This document shows, piece by piece, positions 25,809 through 35,585 of a DNA stretch of 56,338 bases. The stretch spans positions 1 to 56,338 of the forward strand of contig CACFLO010000007.1 in assembly GCA_902567135.1 (NCBI GenBank). Direction: 5' to 3'. Numbering within the stretch: position 1 is the first letter of the stretch; every line of letters starts with the position of its first letter. A program made the position numbers and the translations under genes. The stretch comes from an uncultured Alphaproteobacteria bacterium (GTDB taxonomy: Bacteria > Pseudomonadota > Alphaproteobacteria > HIMB59 > GCA-002718135). The notes beneath the pieces are model-generated. The model saw only the letters and a list, made by a program, of their open reading frames with translations, made no database searches and was not told where the DNA came from.

Positions 25809-26934
25809 CTAAACTTGTACCAAAAATAAGATATTTAATAGCCGCAAAAATTTTTAAAATAGGATTTATAGGTCCAACATCATACTCAGCAATTAAATCA
25901 ACTTCTATATTTGGTTTACCATCAATTTCAATTAAAAGCTTTCCATATGTATTTCCTTTTATAATTGGTGCTTCAATTGGTTTTGCATATTGAATTGAAG
26001 ATTTAATTAATTGCAACTGATCAAATGAAAGAGTTGATATTACTTTTCTTGATGATATTAAATTTACCCTTGGTTTATTTCCCAGCCAAACGTCTGCTTC
26101 AACAATAAGCTGACCTTCATCAACTAGTTTTTTTTGACTTGTTTGTGAAAATGCCCAATTAATCAAATTGGATGACTCATTCATTCTCGATCTAGAACTA
26201 TTTGTTCCATTAATAACTACAGTAATTCGTCTATCATCTCTTCTAGCGGTAGCAGCGATTCCCCAACCTGACGCTTTTGTAAAGCCAGTTTTTAATCCAT
26301 CAGCTCCTTGAACAGATTGCAATAACTTATTTCTATTTGGTTGTTTAATTTCGTTGTAAGTGAATTCTTCATCTGAAAAATAAAGGTATAGGTTTGGAAA
26401 ATCTCTTATAATAGCGTTTGATAGGATACCTAAGTCAAGAACTGTAGAATAATGATCATCTTCAGGCCAACCTGAAGAATTAAGAAAGTTAGAATTATTC
26501 ATTCCTAATCTTTTTGCATAGACATTCATCAATTTTGCAAAATCTTCCTCAGTACCAGCTAAACATTCTGCTAAAGCAACTGATGCGTCATTACCAGATT
26601 GAATAATTATGCCCTTTAAAAGATCGTCTATTGAAACTTTATCATCTATCTCTAGAAATGTTCTTGATCCTCCCATTTTGTAAGCTTTTGCTGAAACTGT
26701 ACACTCATTATTTATAGAAAGATCAGTATTTTTAATTCTATCAAAAGCTGCATAAACTGTCAAAATTTTAGTCATCGATGCAGGAGGTGTTTGTAAATTA
26801 TAGTTTTTTTCATAAAGTATTTCATTTGTATCGAAATCTATAACAACTGCCTGTTCAGCTTTTGTATCTATTGAAAAAGATTTTGTTGAAATTAAAAAAA
26901 TGAATAAAATAAATGGGATAAATTTTATTTTCAT
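25801..26934 (-). CDS. dacA: D-alanyl-D-alanine carboxypeptidase (PBP5/DacA type)
   Basis: A 377-residue penicillin-binding protein with a signal peptide (FIPFILFIFLISTKSFS). Active-site motifs: SxxK in 'PPASMTKILTVYAAFD', SxN in 'IIQSGNDASVALAECLAG', and KTG in DGLKTGFTKASG. It trims the peptidoglycan pentapeptide in the periplasm. The C-terminal half (about 280-350) matches the PBP5 second domain. It lies in the envelope part of the operon. Confidence 0.95.
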   Translation of the reverse strand: MKIKFIPFILFIFLISTKSFSIDTKAEQAVVIDFDTNEILYEKNYNLQTPPASMTKILTVYAAFDRIKNTDLSINNECTVSAKAYKMGGSRTFLEIDDKVSIDDLLKGIIIQSGNDASVALAECLAGTEEDFAKLMNVYAKRLGMNNSNFLNSSGWPEDDHYSTVLDLGILSNAIIRDFPNLYLYFSDEEFTYNEIKQPNRNKLLQSVQGADGLKTGFTKASGWGIAATARRDDRRITVVINGTNSSRSRMNESSNLINWAFSQTSQKKLVDEGQLIVEADVWLGNKPRVNLISSRKVISTLSFDQLQLIKSSIQYAKPIEAPIIKGNTYGKLLIEIDGKPNIEVDLIAEYDVGPINPILKIFAAIKYLIFGTSLDE

Positions 26935-26972
26935 AATATTATGTATAGTTTTTAATTATGTTGTAAGTAAGA

Positions 26973-27878
26973 TTATTCTAAAATTATTTCATTCTCTTTA
27001 TAGCCTTTACGAATAAATGTCGAAACTAATTTATTAGCAATATCATTTTCAATTGGACCAATTATTAATTTATAAAATGTACCCATGTTTTCTGAAGTGT
27101 ATTTTTCATTTAATTCAATTTCATTAATTATTTTTTGAATTTCTTGATAATTTTTAAAGTTATTAACATGCAAATATAAGGCTAAATTTTCGACTTCTTC
27201 AAAACCAATTTCAATAGGTTGTTCAAGAATTTCATTTCCATTATCTTCAATCATATCAGTATCTATATTGGTAATTGATACTATTTCTGTTGGAGCAGAA
27301 TCAACAGTTGAATTAAAATTATCATCATTAATAGACATCGTAACATTTTTCCATTGTTTTGATGGATCAGATAAAATCTCTACTTTAACTTTTGCAATTT
27401 TATTCTTATAAAACCTTAAGAGCTGGGCTACTTTTCTTGAAACTTGAATAATTGAAGCATTGTCATCATGCCTATCAATTATTTTTATTGTTAATGATAA
27501 ACCATTTTCTAAATTAGTTATTTTTACAATACTAGGTAAAGGTAAAGTTTTGTGTCTTCCAAGTAATTCTGTAACCTTATTTAAATCATTGTTTAAAGTT
27601 TTTTGATTATGTAAATCTTTATCATAATAAGTTGCAAGACCAACTTCTTCATAGGAATAATTCTCCTTTGGAGTATATTTTACTCCCTCAATATAATAAG
27701 GATCACCTATTAAATAAAAAATATTATTTTTTGAGTCGTCTGATTTTTCAATATTTTTTTTAGTTTTTTCTTTAATAACATTTTTAGTATTTTCTAATTT
27801 ATCAATAACATTATCTTTAGAAATGTTATCACAAGAAATCAAAATAAAAAGAAATAAACTAATTATTAATTTCATCAC
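26973..27878 (-). CDS. rlpA: RlpA-like lipoprotein with SPOR domain
   Basis: A 301-residue lipoprotein: signal MMKLIISLFLFILISC with lipid Cys at 16. The double-psi beta barrel (about residues 80-170) carries 'RHKTLPLPSIVKITNLENGLSLTIKIIDRHDD'-type segments (RHKTLPLPS, TNLENGLS, IIDRHDD). A C-terminal SPOR domain (230-300) binds denuded glycan strands at the septum. The HKTLP His and an Asp of IIDR are kept, but the glutamate-bearing loop and the usual NDRGP are changed, so lytic activity is doubtful. It overlaps mltB by 20 bp. Confidence 0.82.
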   Translation of the reverse strand: MMKLIISLFLFILISCDNISKDNVIDKLENTKNVIKEKTKKNIEKSDDSKNNIFYLIGDPYYIEGVKYTPKENYSYEEVGLATYYDKDLHNQKTLNNDLNKVTELLGRHKTLPLPSIVKITNLENGLSLTIKIIDRHDDNASIIQVSRKVAQLLRFYKNKIAKVKVEILSDPSKQWKNVTMSINDDNFNSTVDSAPTEIVSITNIDTDMIEDNGNEILEQPIEIGFEEVENLALYLHVNNFKNYQEIQKIINEIELNEKYTSENMGTFYKLIIGPIENDIANKLVSTFIRKGYKENEIILE

Positions 27879-28890
27879 TAAGTAGTCCTATGGAAATAGC
27901 ATAATAAGATGAACAATTATAATATAAAATATTTTTATAATTAGGATAAACTAAAAACATTCTACCTTTTACTCCGTCTGGTGCTATCAAGCGTGCCTCA
28001 AGATCTAATCTTTGAGGAAGTTCTGATTTTGTAATAGTTTTAAAACCTAAATTAGACCATTCTGGCAATGATTTAGCAATAGATCTTCTTTTAACAGCGC
28101 CGCAACCTTTTGGATTTTCTTGCTGTAATGATGTGTATATTTCTTCAATATTTTCTGGAGGAACAACTTCTCTTCCCCAAGTACTGTCAATTGACCAAGG
28201 ATTTTTATCTATCGAAGTTAAATAATTTGCTGTACTTGCAAAGCCATCAGCATAACTATTCCAAATATCTATTCCATCTCCATCCCAATCATATGCACTT
28301 TCTAAGAAAGTTGTTGGTATCATTTGTGTCATACCAACAGCACCACCCCAACTGCCTCTTAATTGACCTGATGGCACTAATCCATCATCAAGAATTTTTA
28401 GTGCTGCAAATAACTGCTTTCTATAAAAATCACTTCTTCTTCTATCGTAAGCTAGAGTTGTTACAGCAGTAATTGTATCAACTTTACCTTGATTACGACC
28501 ATAAAAACTCTCCATTCCCAAAACAGCAACAATAAATCTAGGTTGAATACCAAAGTGTTGTGAAATTTTATTTAAAAGAGTTGCATGCTCTTCTAAAACA
28601 TTTTTACCTGCAATTATTCTTGATTTATCTACTCTATAGTACAGATATTCTTTTAAAGTAATTGTTGACTCAGGCTGACATCTATCCCTTAAGATTATTT
28701 TTTTTTGAGGTTTCACATTTGATAAATATAAATTAATTGTTTTATCACTAATATTTTTTTCCTTAGCCTCTATACGAACATCTTTTAACCAATTATTCCA
28801 TTCAGTATTTGTTGGCATTATTGGTTTTTCACAAGCTTGTAATGATGAGGATAAAAATATGATTAAAATAAAAAGATACTTAAGAAACAT
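27859..28890 (-). CDS. mltB: Lytic murein transglycosylase B
   Basis: A 343-residue enzyme. The signal ends at SSLQAC, which may be a lipobox. The catalytic Glu is in 'AVLGMESFYGRNQGKVDTI'. It also has 'LRGSWGGAVGMTQMIPTTF' and 'DGDGIDIWNSYADGFASTANYL', both MltB marks. It cleaves peptidoglycan glycan strands to 1,6-anhydro ends. It is the first gene of the long minus-strand operon. Confidence 0.93.
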   Translation of the reverse strand: MFLKYLFILIIFLSSSLQACEKPIMPTNTEWNNWLKDVRIEAKEKNISDKTINLYLSNVKPQKKIILRDRCQPESTITLKEYLYYRVDKSRIIAGKNVLEEHATLLNKISQHFGIQPRFIVAVLGMESFYGRNQGKVDTITAVTTLAYDRRRSDFYRKQLFAALKILDDGLVPSGQLRGSWGGAVGMTQMIPTTFLESAYDWDGDGIDIWNSYADGFASTANYLTSIDKNPWSIDSTWGREVVPPENIEEIYTSLQQENPKGCGAVKRRSIAKSLPEWSNLGFKTITKSELPQRLDLEARLIAPDGVKGRMFLVYPNYKNILYYNCSSYYAISIGLLSDEINN

Positions 28891-28944
28891 TAATATGAGA
28901 TAACAAATTTTTCTAAATTCGTATATTTTTATATCCTTTATATT

Positions 28945-28972
28945 TTGACTTTAATTTAATTAAAAGTATAAC
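28945..28972 (+). promoter_or_regulatory. Sigma-70-type promoter of tRNA-Ser
   Basis: TTGACT (28945-28950) and TATAAC (28967-28972) with a 16-base spacer give a good -35/-10 pair. Transcription would start near 28979, eight bases before the tRNA. Confidence 0.6.
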
Positions 28973-28986
28973 GAATCGCACAAAAC

Positions 28987-29076
28987 GGAGAGATGGCTGA
29001 GCGGTTGAAAGCACCGGTCTTGAAAACCGGCAAGGTGGCAACACCTTCCAGAGTTCGAATCTCTGTCTCTCCGCCA
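28987..29076 (+). tRNA. tRNA-Ser(TGA)
   Basis: A 90-base type II tRNA: acceptor GGAGAGA pairs with TCTCTCC, the anticodon stem is CCGGT/ACCGG with loop CTTGAAA (anticodon TGA), a long variable arm (CAAGGTGGCAACACCTT) follows, the T loop is GTTCGAATC, and CCA is encoded at 29074-29076. It reads UCA and UCN codons. Confidence 0.96.
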
Positions 29077-29095
29077 TTCATAAATATTTAATAAA

Positions 29096-32000
29096 TTATT
29101 TTATTTGTTCTAAAATTTCCTTAGATAACTTAAATCTACTAGTATTTAAATGACCCTTAAAATCATAAAATATTTTTTGATCTGGCCTTAAAGTAAATTG
29201 ACTATGTCTATTTATAGATAAATCTAATAGTTTTTGAGGGTTTGTTGGATTATTTTTATAAAAACCAATGACAATACCCTTCCTGTTAAATTCAAATTTA
29301 TCAACATTATAGTCAATACAAAGTATTTTAATTTCTATTAAGCTAAATAAATTATTTAATTGCTTAGGTATTGATCCAAATCTATCTCTAAGCTCAATTA
29401 TTAAGTTAGATAATTCATCATTATTATTTACACTAGATATTCTTTTATAGATTGAAAGTCTTAAATCCAAATCATCAATATAATCATCAGGTATAAAAAT
29501 TTCTTCAGGTATTTTAATTGTTGGCTGAAATAAATTTCTTACTTCATTGTCATTAGATACTTTTTGTTTTTGTAAAAGTATTTCTTCCTCTAGCATCTGA
29601 TGATAAAGTTCAGTGCCAATCTCTTTAATGAATCCACTTTGCTCCTCACCAATTATAGACCCGCCTCCTCTCATATCTAGATCTTGTGAAGCAATATTAA
29701 ATCCCGATCCTAAAGACTCTGATGAATTAATTATTGATAGTCTTTTCTTACCATTATCTTTAAGTTCATTTTCTTTATATGTAATATAAGCATATCCTCT
29801 TTTGGATGAACGTCCAACTCTACCTTTTAATTGATAGAGTGAAGCTAATGAAAATAAATTAGACCTATAAACTATAATTGTATTTACATGTGGTAAATCA
29901 AGACCATTCTCTATAATATTTGTGCTTACCATCAAAGGAACTTCTTGATTATAAAATTTAGAAATTCTACTTTCCAATAAAGAAGGTTTTAATTGACCAT
30001 GTGTTACAACATATGTAATATCAGGGAGATATTCTTTTAAAAAATTTTCAATAAATGGAATATCTTTTTTTCTTGGGGTTACAAAATAAACTCCATTTTT
30101 TCTACCATACACCTCTCTTTTAATAGCTTCTTTTATTGTTAATTCATCAAATTTAGCAACATAACTCCTTACAGATAATCTTTCAAAAGGAGCAGTTAAT
30201 ATTAAACTTAAATCTCTTATACCAGATAAAGACATAGAGAGAGTTCTTGGAATAGGAGTTGCTGATAGTGATAGCACATGAGCATTTGGAGTTATATCTT
30301 TAAATTTTTCTTTTTGTAAGGTTCCTAATTTTTGCTCTTCGTCATAAATAATTAATCCTAGATTTTTAAATGATAATTTATCACTTAATAATGCATGCGT
30401 ACCTATAAGAATATCAATTTTACCTTCAGCACAATCTTCAAATATTTGTTTTTTTTCTTTTTGTGTTATTAAGCGTGAAATTTCTGCAATAGTGATATTA
30501 AATAAGTTAAATCTTTTTAAAAAATTATTATAATGTTGTCGGGATAAAAGAGTAGTTGGAACAAAAACAATTGACTGAATATTTGATTTTGCAGCAAGAA
30601 ATAAAGCTCTAATTATTACTTCTGTCTTTCCAAAAGCAACATCCCCTACTATAAGTCTATCAACTGGTTTGCCACTATCAAAATCATTTATAACATCATT
30701 AATAGCATTTAATTGATCGTCAGTCTCAACATAAGGAAAGGTGCTACAAAATTTATCATATTCAACATTATCAATATTTATTGGCAGAGATTTTGATTGA
30801 AGTCTTTTAGAAGCAATTTTAATTAACTTTTTTGAAGCTTCTCTAATTTTCTTTTTAGCTTCTGCTTTTCTTTTTTGCCAGCTTGAAGCACCTAGCCTAT
30901 CTAGACTTATAGTATTCTCATCTTCATTACCATATTTTGTAATATAATTTAGATTTTCAACAGGTAAGAAGAGTTTTTGACTATCTGAAAACTCTAGCTC
31001 TAAACAATCATGAATAGAATCATTTAAATCAATCTTTTTTATATTATTAAATCTGCATATACCATATTCTGAGTGTACCAATAATGATCCTTGAGATAGT
31101 TTATTTAATTCTTCAAAAATAAATTTATTTTTTTTACCTTTTGTTATTGATTTAACAGATAATGAATAACCAAAAATAGTTTTTTCATTAATATAAATTA
31201 TATTATTTTGCTCAAATGACTCTTCAAGCTCTAAAACAGAAATATATATATTACTATTAGATAAGTGAGATAAGTTTTTAATCTCAAAAGGTGAAATAAA
31301 TATATTTTCATTTAATATTTGATAGACTTTTTCTAATGATCCTTGCGTATTACAGCAAATAATAATTTTTTTATTAGAATTAATATCAAAGTATTTTTTG
31401 ATAAATTGGAAATCAATTTTTTCTCTAATTGAAGAAATATTATTTATTTTTTTTATATTTGTACCTATATAGCCTTCATTTTTAAATAATGATAACTTTG
31501 TTACTTCAAATTTATCTAGTATTTGATTAAAGTAATTTTTTTCAATAAATAAATATTGTGGTTTTAGAAAATAAGATTCATTAGAGTTACTTCTTGCTTC
31601 ATAGTAATCATTTAAATTTTCTATTCTTTCATCAAATAATTGAATAATATCATTATGAATAATCAATTTACTACTTTCACAATAATCAAATAATGTTTCC
31701 AAATTTTCATAAAAAAGAGGTAAAAATTGCTCGCCTCCAGAAGGAGTTTGTCCAGATGAAAACAATTCATAAACTTGACTCTTTCTATAATTTGGAAATA
31801 AGGCTCTAAATTCAGTTCTAAACCTTTCTAAGTTTTTATTATCAATAATTAATTCACTACTTGGATTTAATGTAAAAGAATCCATGTTAGATTCTTTAAT
31901 TCTTTTTTGAGATATTTGATCAAATTCAAAAATTGATTCAATGTAATCATCAAATAAATCTAATCTTATTGGTTTATCAAATTGTGGAAGAAAAATATCA

Positions 32001-32470
32001 ATCAAAGAACCTCTTAAAGCAAATTCTGATTTATCTCTTACTATCGGTGTTCTTTCATATCCTAATTTAATAAGTAAAAAAAGAAACTTATCTATTTCTA
32101 TTTTAGACTTTTTTGAAATGGTAACAAAATTTTTTGTAATTTCATCTATTGGTAAAGTTTTCTGAATAATTGCATTCAATGTTGTTAAAAGAATTATTTT
32201 TTCTTCTTTATTGGAACTAAGATAAAAAAGAGTTTCTAATCGATTTGTTAAAATTTCTTTAGAAGGTGAAATATTATCATATGGAATTTGATCCCAAGCT
32301 TTATAAAGTAATACTTTTTGATTTGGAATCAACCAAGTTAGTTTGTTTTTAATATTTATTATTTCTCTGTCATCTTTTCCTATATAAACTAACGAACTAT
32401 CACTTTTATGAAATATTTCTGAAATTATAAAAGCTTCAGTTTTATCAATAACAGGACCTATTGACTTCAT
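29096..32470 (-). CDS. mfd: Transcription-repair coupling factor
   Basis: An 1124-residue Mfd. The N-terminal UvrB-like domains precede the RNA-polymerase-interacting domain (about 450-530). The motor has Walker A GDVAFGKTEVIIRA, the DEEQ box YDEEQKLGT, 'LSATPIPRTLSMSLSGIRDLSLI', and 'GRVGRSSKRGYAYI'. It dislodges stalled polymerase and recruits UvrA to transcribed-strand lesions. uvrA lies 7 kb downstream. It abuts the sdhE gene with no gap. Confidence 0.96.
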   Translation of the reverse strand: MKSIGPVIDKTEAFIISEIFHKSDSSLVYIGKDDREIINIKNKLTWLIPNQKVLLYKAWDQIPYDNISPSKEILTNRLETLFYLSSNKEEKIILLTTLNAIIQKTLPIDEITKNFVTISKKSKIEIDKFLFLLIKLGYERTPIVRDKSEFALRGSLIDIFLPQFDKPIRLDLFDDYIESIFEFDQISQKRIKESNMDSFTLNPSSELIIDNKNLERFRTEFRALFPNYRKSQVYELFSSGQTPSGGEQFLPLFYENLETLFDYCESSKLIIHNDIIQLFDERIENLNDYYEARSNSNESYFLKPQYLFIEKNYFNQILDKFEVTKLSLFKNEGYIGTNIKKINNISSIREKIDFQFIKKYFDINSNKKIIICCNTQGSLEKVYQILNENIFISPFEIKNLSHLSNSNIYISVLELEESFEQNNIIYINEKTIFGYSLSVKSITKGKKNKFIFEELNKLSQGSLLVHSEYGICRFNNIKKIDLNDSIHDCLELEFSDSQKLFLPVENLNYITKYGNEDENTISLDRLGASSWQKRKAEAKKKIREASKKLIKIASKRLQSKSLPINIDNVEYDKFCSTFPYVETDDQLNAINDVINDFDSGKPVDRLIVGDVAFGKTEVIIRALFLAAKSNIQSIVFVPTTLLSRQHYNNFLKRFNLFNITIAEISRLITQKEKKQIFEDCAEGKIDILIGTHALLSDKLSFKNLGLIIYDEEQKLGTLQKEKFKDITPNAHVLSLSATPIPRTLSMSLSGIRDLSLILTAPFERLSVRSYVAKFDELTIKEAIKREVYGRKNGVYFVTPRKKDIPFIENFLKEYLPDITYVVTHGQLKPSLLESRISKFYNQEVPLMVSTNIIENGLDLPHVNTIIVYRSNLFSLASLYQLKGRVGRSSKRGYAYITYKENELKDNGKKRLSIINSSESLGSGFNIASQDLDMRGGGSIIGEEQSGFIKEIGTELYHQMLEEEILLQKQKVSNDNEVRNLFQPTIKIPEEIFIPDDYIDDLDLRLSIYKRISSVNNNDELSNLIIELRDRFGSIPKQLNNLFSLIEIKILCIDYNVDKFEFNRKGIVIGFYKNNPTNPQKLLDLSINRHSQFTLRPDQKIFYDFKGHLNTSRFKLSKEILEQIK

Positions 32471-32716
32471 TTAGAATGTATTTATTTTCTCAAAAAGATT
32501 CTTAAATTTTATATCTACTGATTTTTTATTCGTAAGAATATTGTAAATTTCATCATCTGAATAAATATCAAAGACAGATTTTAATAATTTCATTTCATAT
32601 TCACTAAATTTATCTAAGTTTTTAATAAAATACTCTTTGTATAATATATCTGTTTCTTTTGTGCCTGAATAAGTTGATCTATATTTGATAATTTTTTTCA
32701 GTGAATTTAATGTCAT
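32471..32716 (-). CDS. sdhE: SdhE-like FAD assembly factor
   Basis: An 81-residue helical protein. It matches the SdhE/DUF339 pattern: KIIKYRSTYSGTKETDILYKEYF, then 'LLKSVFDIYSDDEIYNILTNK'. SdhE helps attach FAD to succinate dehydrogenase. The family's RGxxE motif is here SGTKE, retaining Gly and Glu but not the Arg. Position directly upstream of mfd is common in Alphaproteobacteria (often sdhE next to recG and mfd). Confidence 0.85.
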   Translation of the reverse strand: MTLNSLKKIIKYRSTYSGTKETDILYKEYFIKNLDKFSEYEMKLLKSVFDIYSDDEIYNILTNKKSVDIKFKNLFEKINTF

Positions 32717-32757
32717 ATAATCAATAATAGAATATAGTAAAATTATTTTAATATTCT

Positions 32758-34836
32758 ATGAGACCTGCACATTTAGACTTATTACTCTCACCAATCAATA
32801 AATTAAAGGGAGTTGGACCAAAATTAGAAAATATTATAAATAAATTAGGCATAAAGCTAAATGTACATTTCCTTTGGCATTTTCCCTATAAGATAATTGA
32901 AAAAAAATATTATGAAAATATTCTTGATGCACCAATAAAACAGTTAGTTACCTTAAAAATAGAGGTTATAAAACATTATCCATCAAAATTTAGAAGGCAA
33001 CCATATAAAGTAAGCTGTTTAGCAAATGAAACACCGATAGAAATTATATATTTTAATGCAAGACACCCTGTCATCAGATCAATCTTACCTATCAAAAGCA
33101 TAAAAATGATTTCAGGTAAATTAGAGTTTTTTAAAAATAAATTTCAAATTACACACCCATCAAGTGTAGAAAATTTATCTGATATTCAGTTATTAAGAGA
33201 AAAAGAAGCAGTTTATAGTTTAACTGCAGGACTAAACTTAAAAACATTTATAAAGCTTTCAAATCAAGTATTGCAATTAGTCCCTAATTTAAGTGAGTGG
33301 ATTGATGAAAGATTAATAAAAAAATATAATTTCAACTCATGGAAGGAGTCTATAGAAAATTTACATAATCCTGAAATAGACGACACATATAATGAAAAAA
33401 ATTTATATAGAAGAAGATTGGCCTTTGATGAATTATTTGCACATCAGCTAGCAATTTGTATTATAAGAACAATTGATAAAAAGAAAAAATCAATTTCTTT
33501 TAAAAGTAAAGATAAATTAAGAAATAATTTAATTAATAATTTAGAATTTAAATTAACTAAATCACAATTAATTGTTCTCGATGAAATACAATTTGATCTT
33601 TTTTCAAATAAACAAATGATTAGATTGCTTCAAGGAGACGTTGGTTCTGGAAAAACTATTGTTGCATTAATTTCGATGCTTACTGTAATTGAAGCTGGTT
33701 ATCAAGTAACTTTAATGGCCCCTACTAGCATACTTGCTTATCAACACTATGAAAATATATCAAAACTAATTAACGATCTTCCTATTAAAATAGATATACT
33801 TACAGGGAAAGATAAAGGAAAGAAAAGGCTAGAAAAATTAAATAAAATTAAAAGTGGTAATACACAAATAATAATTGGAACTCATGCATTAATACAAGAA
33901 GGAGTAAATTTTAATAAATTAGGTTTGTCAGTTATTGATGAACAACACAGATTTGGAGTCTATCAAAGAATGGCTTTTAATTATAAAGGGTTCAGACCAT
34001 CTATTTTAGTTATGAGTGCCACCCCAATTCCAAGAACCTTAGCTTTAGCAGCTTATGGCGATATGGATGAAAGCAGGATTACTGAAAAACCTTTAGGTCG
34101 GAAACCTATAATAACATCAGCACTAACTCTTAAAAAAGAAAATAGCTTGATTGAAAGAATTAAAAATAAAATAAATAATTCAAGTGATAAATTTTTTTGG
34201 GTTTGCCCTCTTATAGAGGAATCACAAGAACTTGACTTAAAAGCAGCTACTGATCGTTATAATTTTTTAAATAAAATATTCAAAAACAAGGTTTTGCTTA
34301 TTCATGGTCAAATGAGCGAAAAAGATAAGGAATTAACAATGGAAAAGTTTAAAAACGAAGATTATAGAATTTTGGTTGCAACAACAGTTATAGAAGTTGG
34401 GATTGATATTAAATCAGCCACTACAATGATTATTGAGCATGCAGAAAGATTTGGATTAGCCCAACTGCATCAACTAAGAGGTCGGGTAGGAAGGAATAAT
34501 GAAGAATCTTATTGTATTTTATTACATAAAGAAAACATTAATGACACTGCAAGGAAAAGATTAGATATTATGACAGAAACGAATGATGGTTTCCTCATAG
34601 CTGAAGAAGATTTAAAAATAAGAGGACCTGGAGAAATTCTTGGAAAAAGACAATCAGGATTACCGTCTTTTAATGTGGCTGACTTAAGTTATGATGGAGA
34701 CTTATTAGAAGAAGCTAAATTAAATGCAGAAAAAATAATTAATAATGATCCAAAATTAGAAAATAATAAAAAACTTACAGATTTGTTGTACATACATGAG
34801 AGAGATACAGCTATAAGGACATTAAATGCAGGATGA
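32758..34836 (+). CDS. recG: ATP-dependent DNA helicase RecG
   Basis: A 692-residue helicase. The N-terminal wedge domain (about 1-220) begins 'PINKLKGVGPKLENIINKLG'. The motor has Walker A QGDVGSGKTIVAL, DEQH in 'LSVIDEQHRFGVYQRMAF', 'MSATPIPRTLALAAYGDMD', and 'QLRGRVGRNNEESYCILL'. It rescues stalled forks and Holliday junctions. It diverges from sdhE/mfd, a common alphaproteobacterial arrangement, and overlaps the next gene by 11 bp. Confidence 0.96.
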   Translation: MRPAHLDLLLSPINKLKGVGPKLENIINKLGIKLNVHFLWHFPYKIIEKKYYENILDAPIKQLVTLKIEVIKHYPSKFRRQPYKVSCLANETPIEIIYFNARHPVIRSILPIKSIKMISGKLEFFKNKFQITHPSSVENLSDIQLLREKEAVYSLTAGLNLKTFIKLSNQVLQLVPNLSEWIDERLIKKYNFNSWKESIENLHNPEIDDTYNEKNLYRRRLAFDELFAHQLAICIIRTIDKKKKSISFKSKDKLRNNLINNLEFKLTKSQLIVLDEIQFDLFSNKQMIRLLQGDVGSGKTIVALISMLTVIEAGYQVTLMAPTSILAYQHYENISKLINDLPIKIDILTGKDKGKKRLEKLNKIKSGNTQIIIGTHALIQEGVNFNKLGLSVIDEQHRFGVYQRMAFNYKGFRPSILVMSATPIPRTLALAAYGDMDESRITEKPLGRKPIITSALTLKKENSLIERIKNKINNSSDKFFWVCPLIEESQELDLKAATDRYNFLNKIFKNKVLLIHGQMSEKDKELTMEKFKNEDYRILVATTVIEVGIDIKSATTMIIEHAERFGLAQLHQLRGRVGRNNEESYCILLHKENINDTARKRLDIMTETNDGFLIAEEDLKIRGPGEILGKRQSGLPSFNVADLSYDGDLLEEAKLNAEKIINNDPKLENNKKLTDLLYIHERDTAIRTLNAG

Positions 34837-35293
34837 TTTAATTAATTATAAAAATGGTATAAGATTTCAATGCCAAGGTTCTGGGAAATGTTGTGTTTCA
34901 AGAGATTCTTATGGTTTTGTCTATTTAAGTAATATTGATTTAAAAAGATTTTCAACATATTTTAAATTATCATTAAAAGCATTTAAAAATAAATATTGTC
35001 AAATAACTGATGGTTTTATTCATTTAGCTGAAAAAGATGAGCTAAAAGGAAATTGTATATTTTTAAAAGATAAAATGTGCACAGTCTATAAAAGTAGACC
35101 CTCTCAGTGTAGAACGTGGCCTTTTTGGAATGATAATATGAATACAAAAACTTGGAATAAAGACATATCTGTTAATTGTCCTGGTATTGGAAAAGGAAAG
35201 TTAATGAGTCGAAAAAAAATTAATCAATTATTAAAAGAAGATTTTGATACTGAAAAATCAATTCTAAAAAACAGGGTTACCCCAGTGAAGTAA
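34826..35293 (+). CDS. YkgJ family Fe-S/zinc-type cysteine cluster protein
   Basis: A 155-residue protein with the YkgJ cysteine cluster: FQCQGSGKCCVSRDSYGFVYLS near residue 14-22 and GNCIFLKDKMCTVYKSRPSQCRTWPFW near 68-94. The family is thought to bind Fe-S or zinc and its role is unknown. It overlaps recG by 11 bp, so it is co-transcribed. Its end overlaps a putative convergent small ORF by 17 bp. Confidence 0.8.
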   Translation: MQDDLINYKNGIRFQCQGSGKCCVSRDSYGFVYLSNIDLKRFSTYFKLSLKAFKNKYCQITDGFIHLAEKDELKGNCIFLKDKMCTVYKSRPSQCRTWPFWNDNMNTKTWNKDISVNCPGIGKGKLMSRKKINQLLKEDFDTEKSILKNRVTPVK

Positions 35294-35459
35294 ATTCCAT
35301 ATTTTTATATGAGCCTACATAAATACCTGATTTCTTTTTTAATATTATTTTGATAGTGGTATCAACTAACACAACTTCTAAAAATTTATCATTTTTTGAT
35401 AAAATATCGCATTTCTTGGTAATTCCAGTTGCGATATTTTTTATTATTGTTTGCCTCAT
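35277..35459 (-). CDS. Putative 60-residue protein next to tRNA-Lys
   Basis: An ORF MRQTIIKNIATGITKKC continuing to EFTSLG. A longer reading starting at 35501 would translate the tRNA-Lys 3' end as MGRRFESCRAHH and is rejected, so I use ATG 35459, 7 bp after the tRNA. No ribosome binding site is seen, and the frame overlaps the convergent YkgJ-like gene by 17 bp. It may be a small unknown protein or a chance ORF. Its strand-rich pattern VVLVDTTIKIILKKK is plausible. Confidence 0.35.
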   Translation of the reverse strand: MRQTIIKNIATGITKKCDILSKNDKFLEVVLVDTTIKIILKKKSGIYVGSYKNMEFTSLG

Positions 35460-35466
35460 GAAATAG

Positions 35467-35542
<76 letters not shown>

Positions 35543-35553
35543 CACACAAAATG

Positions 35554-35582
35554 TCTATATAGTTCAAAATTAATGAAGGCAA
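35554..35582 (-). promoter_or_regulatory. Sigma-70-type promoter of tRNA-Lys
   Basis: On the minus strand TTGCCT (35577-35582) and TATAGA (35554-35559) are separated by 17 bases and lie about 12 bases before the tRNA 5' end. It is squeezed between coaD and the tRNA. Confidence 0.5.
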
Positions 35583-35585
35583 GTG

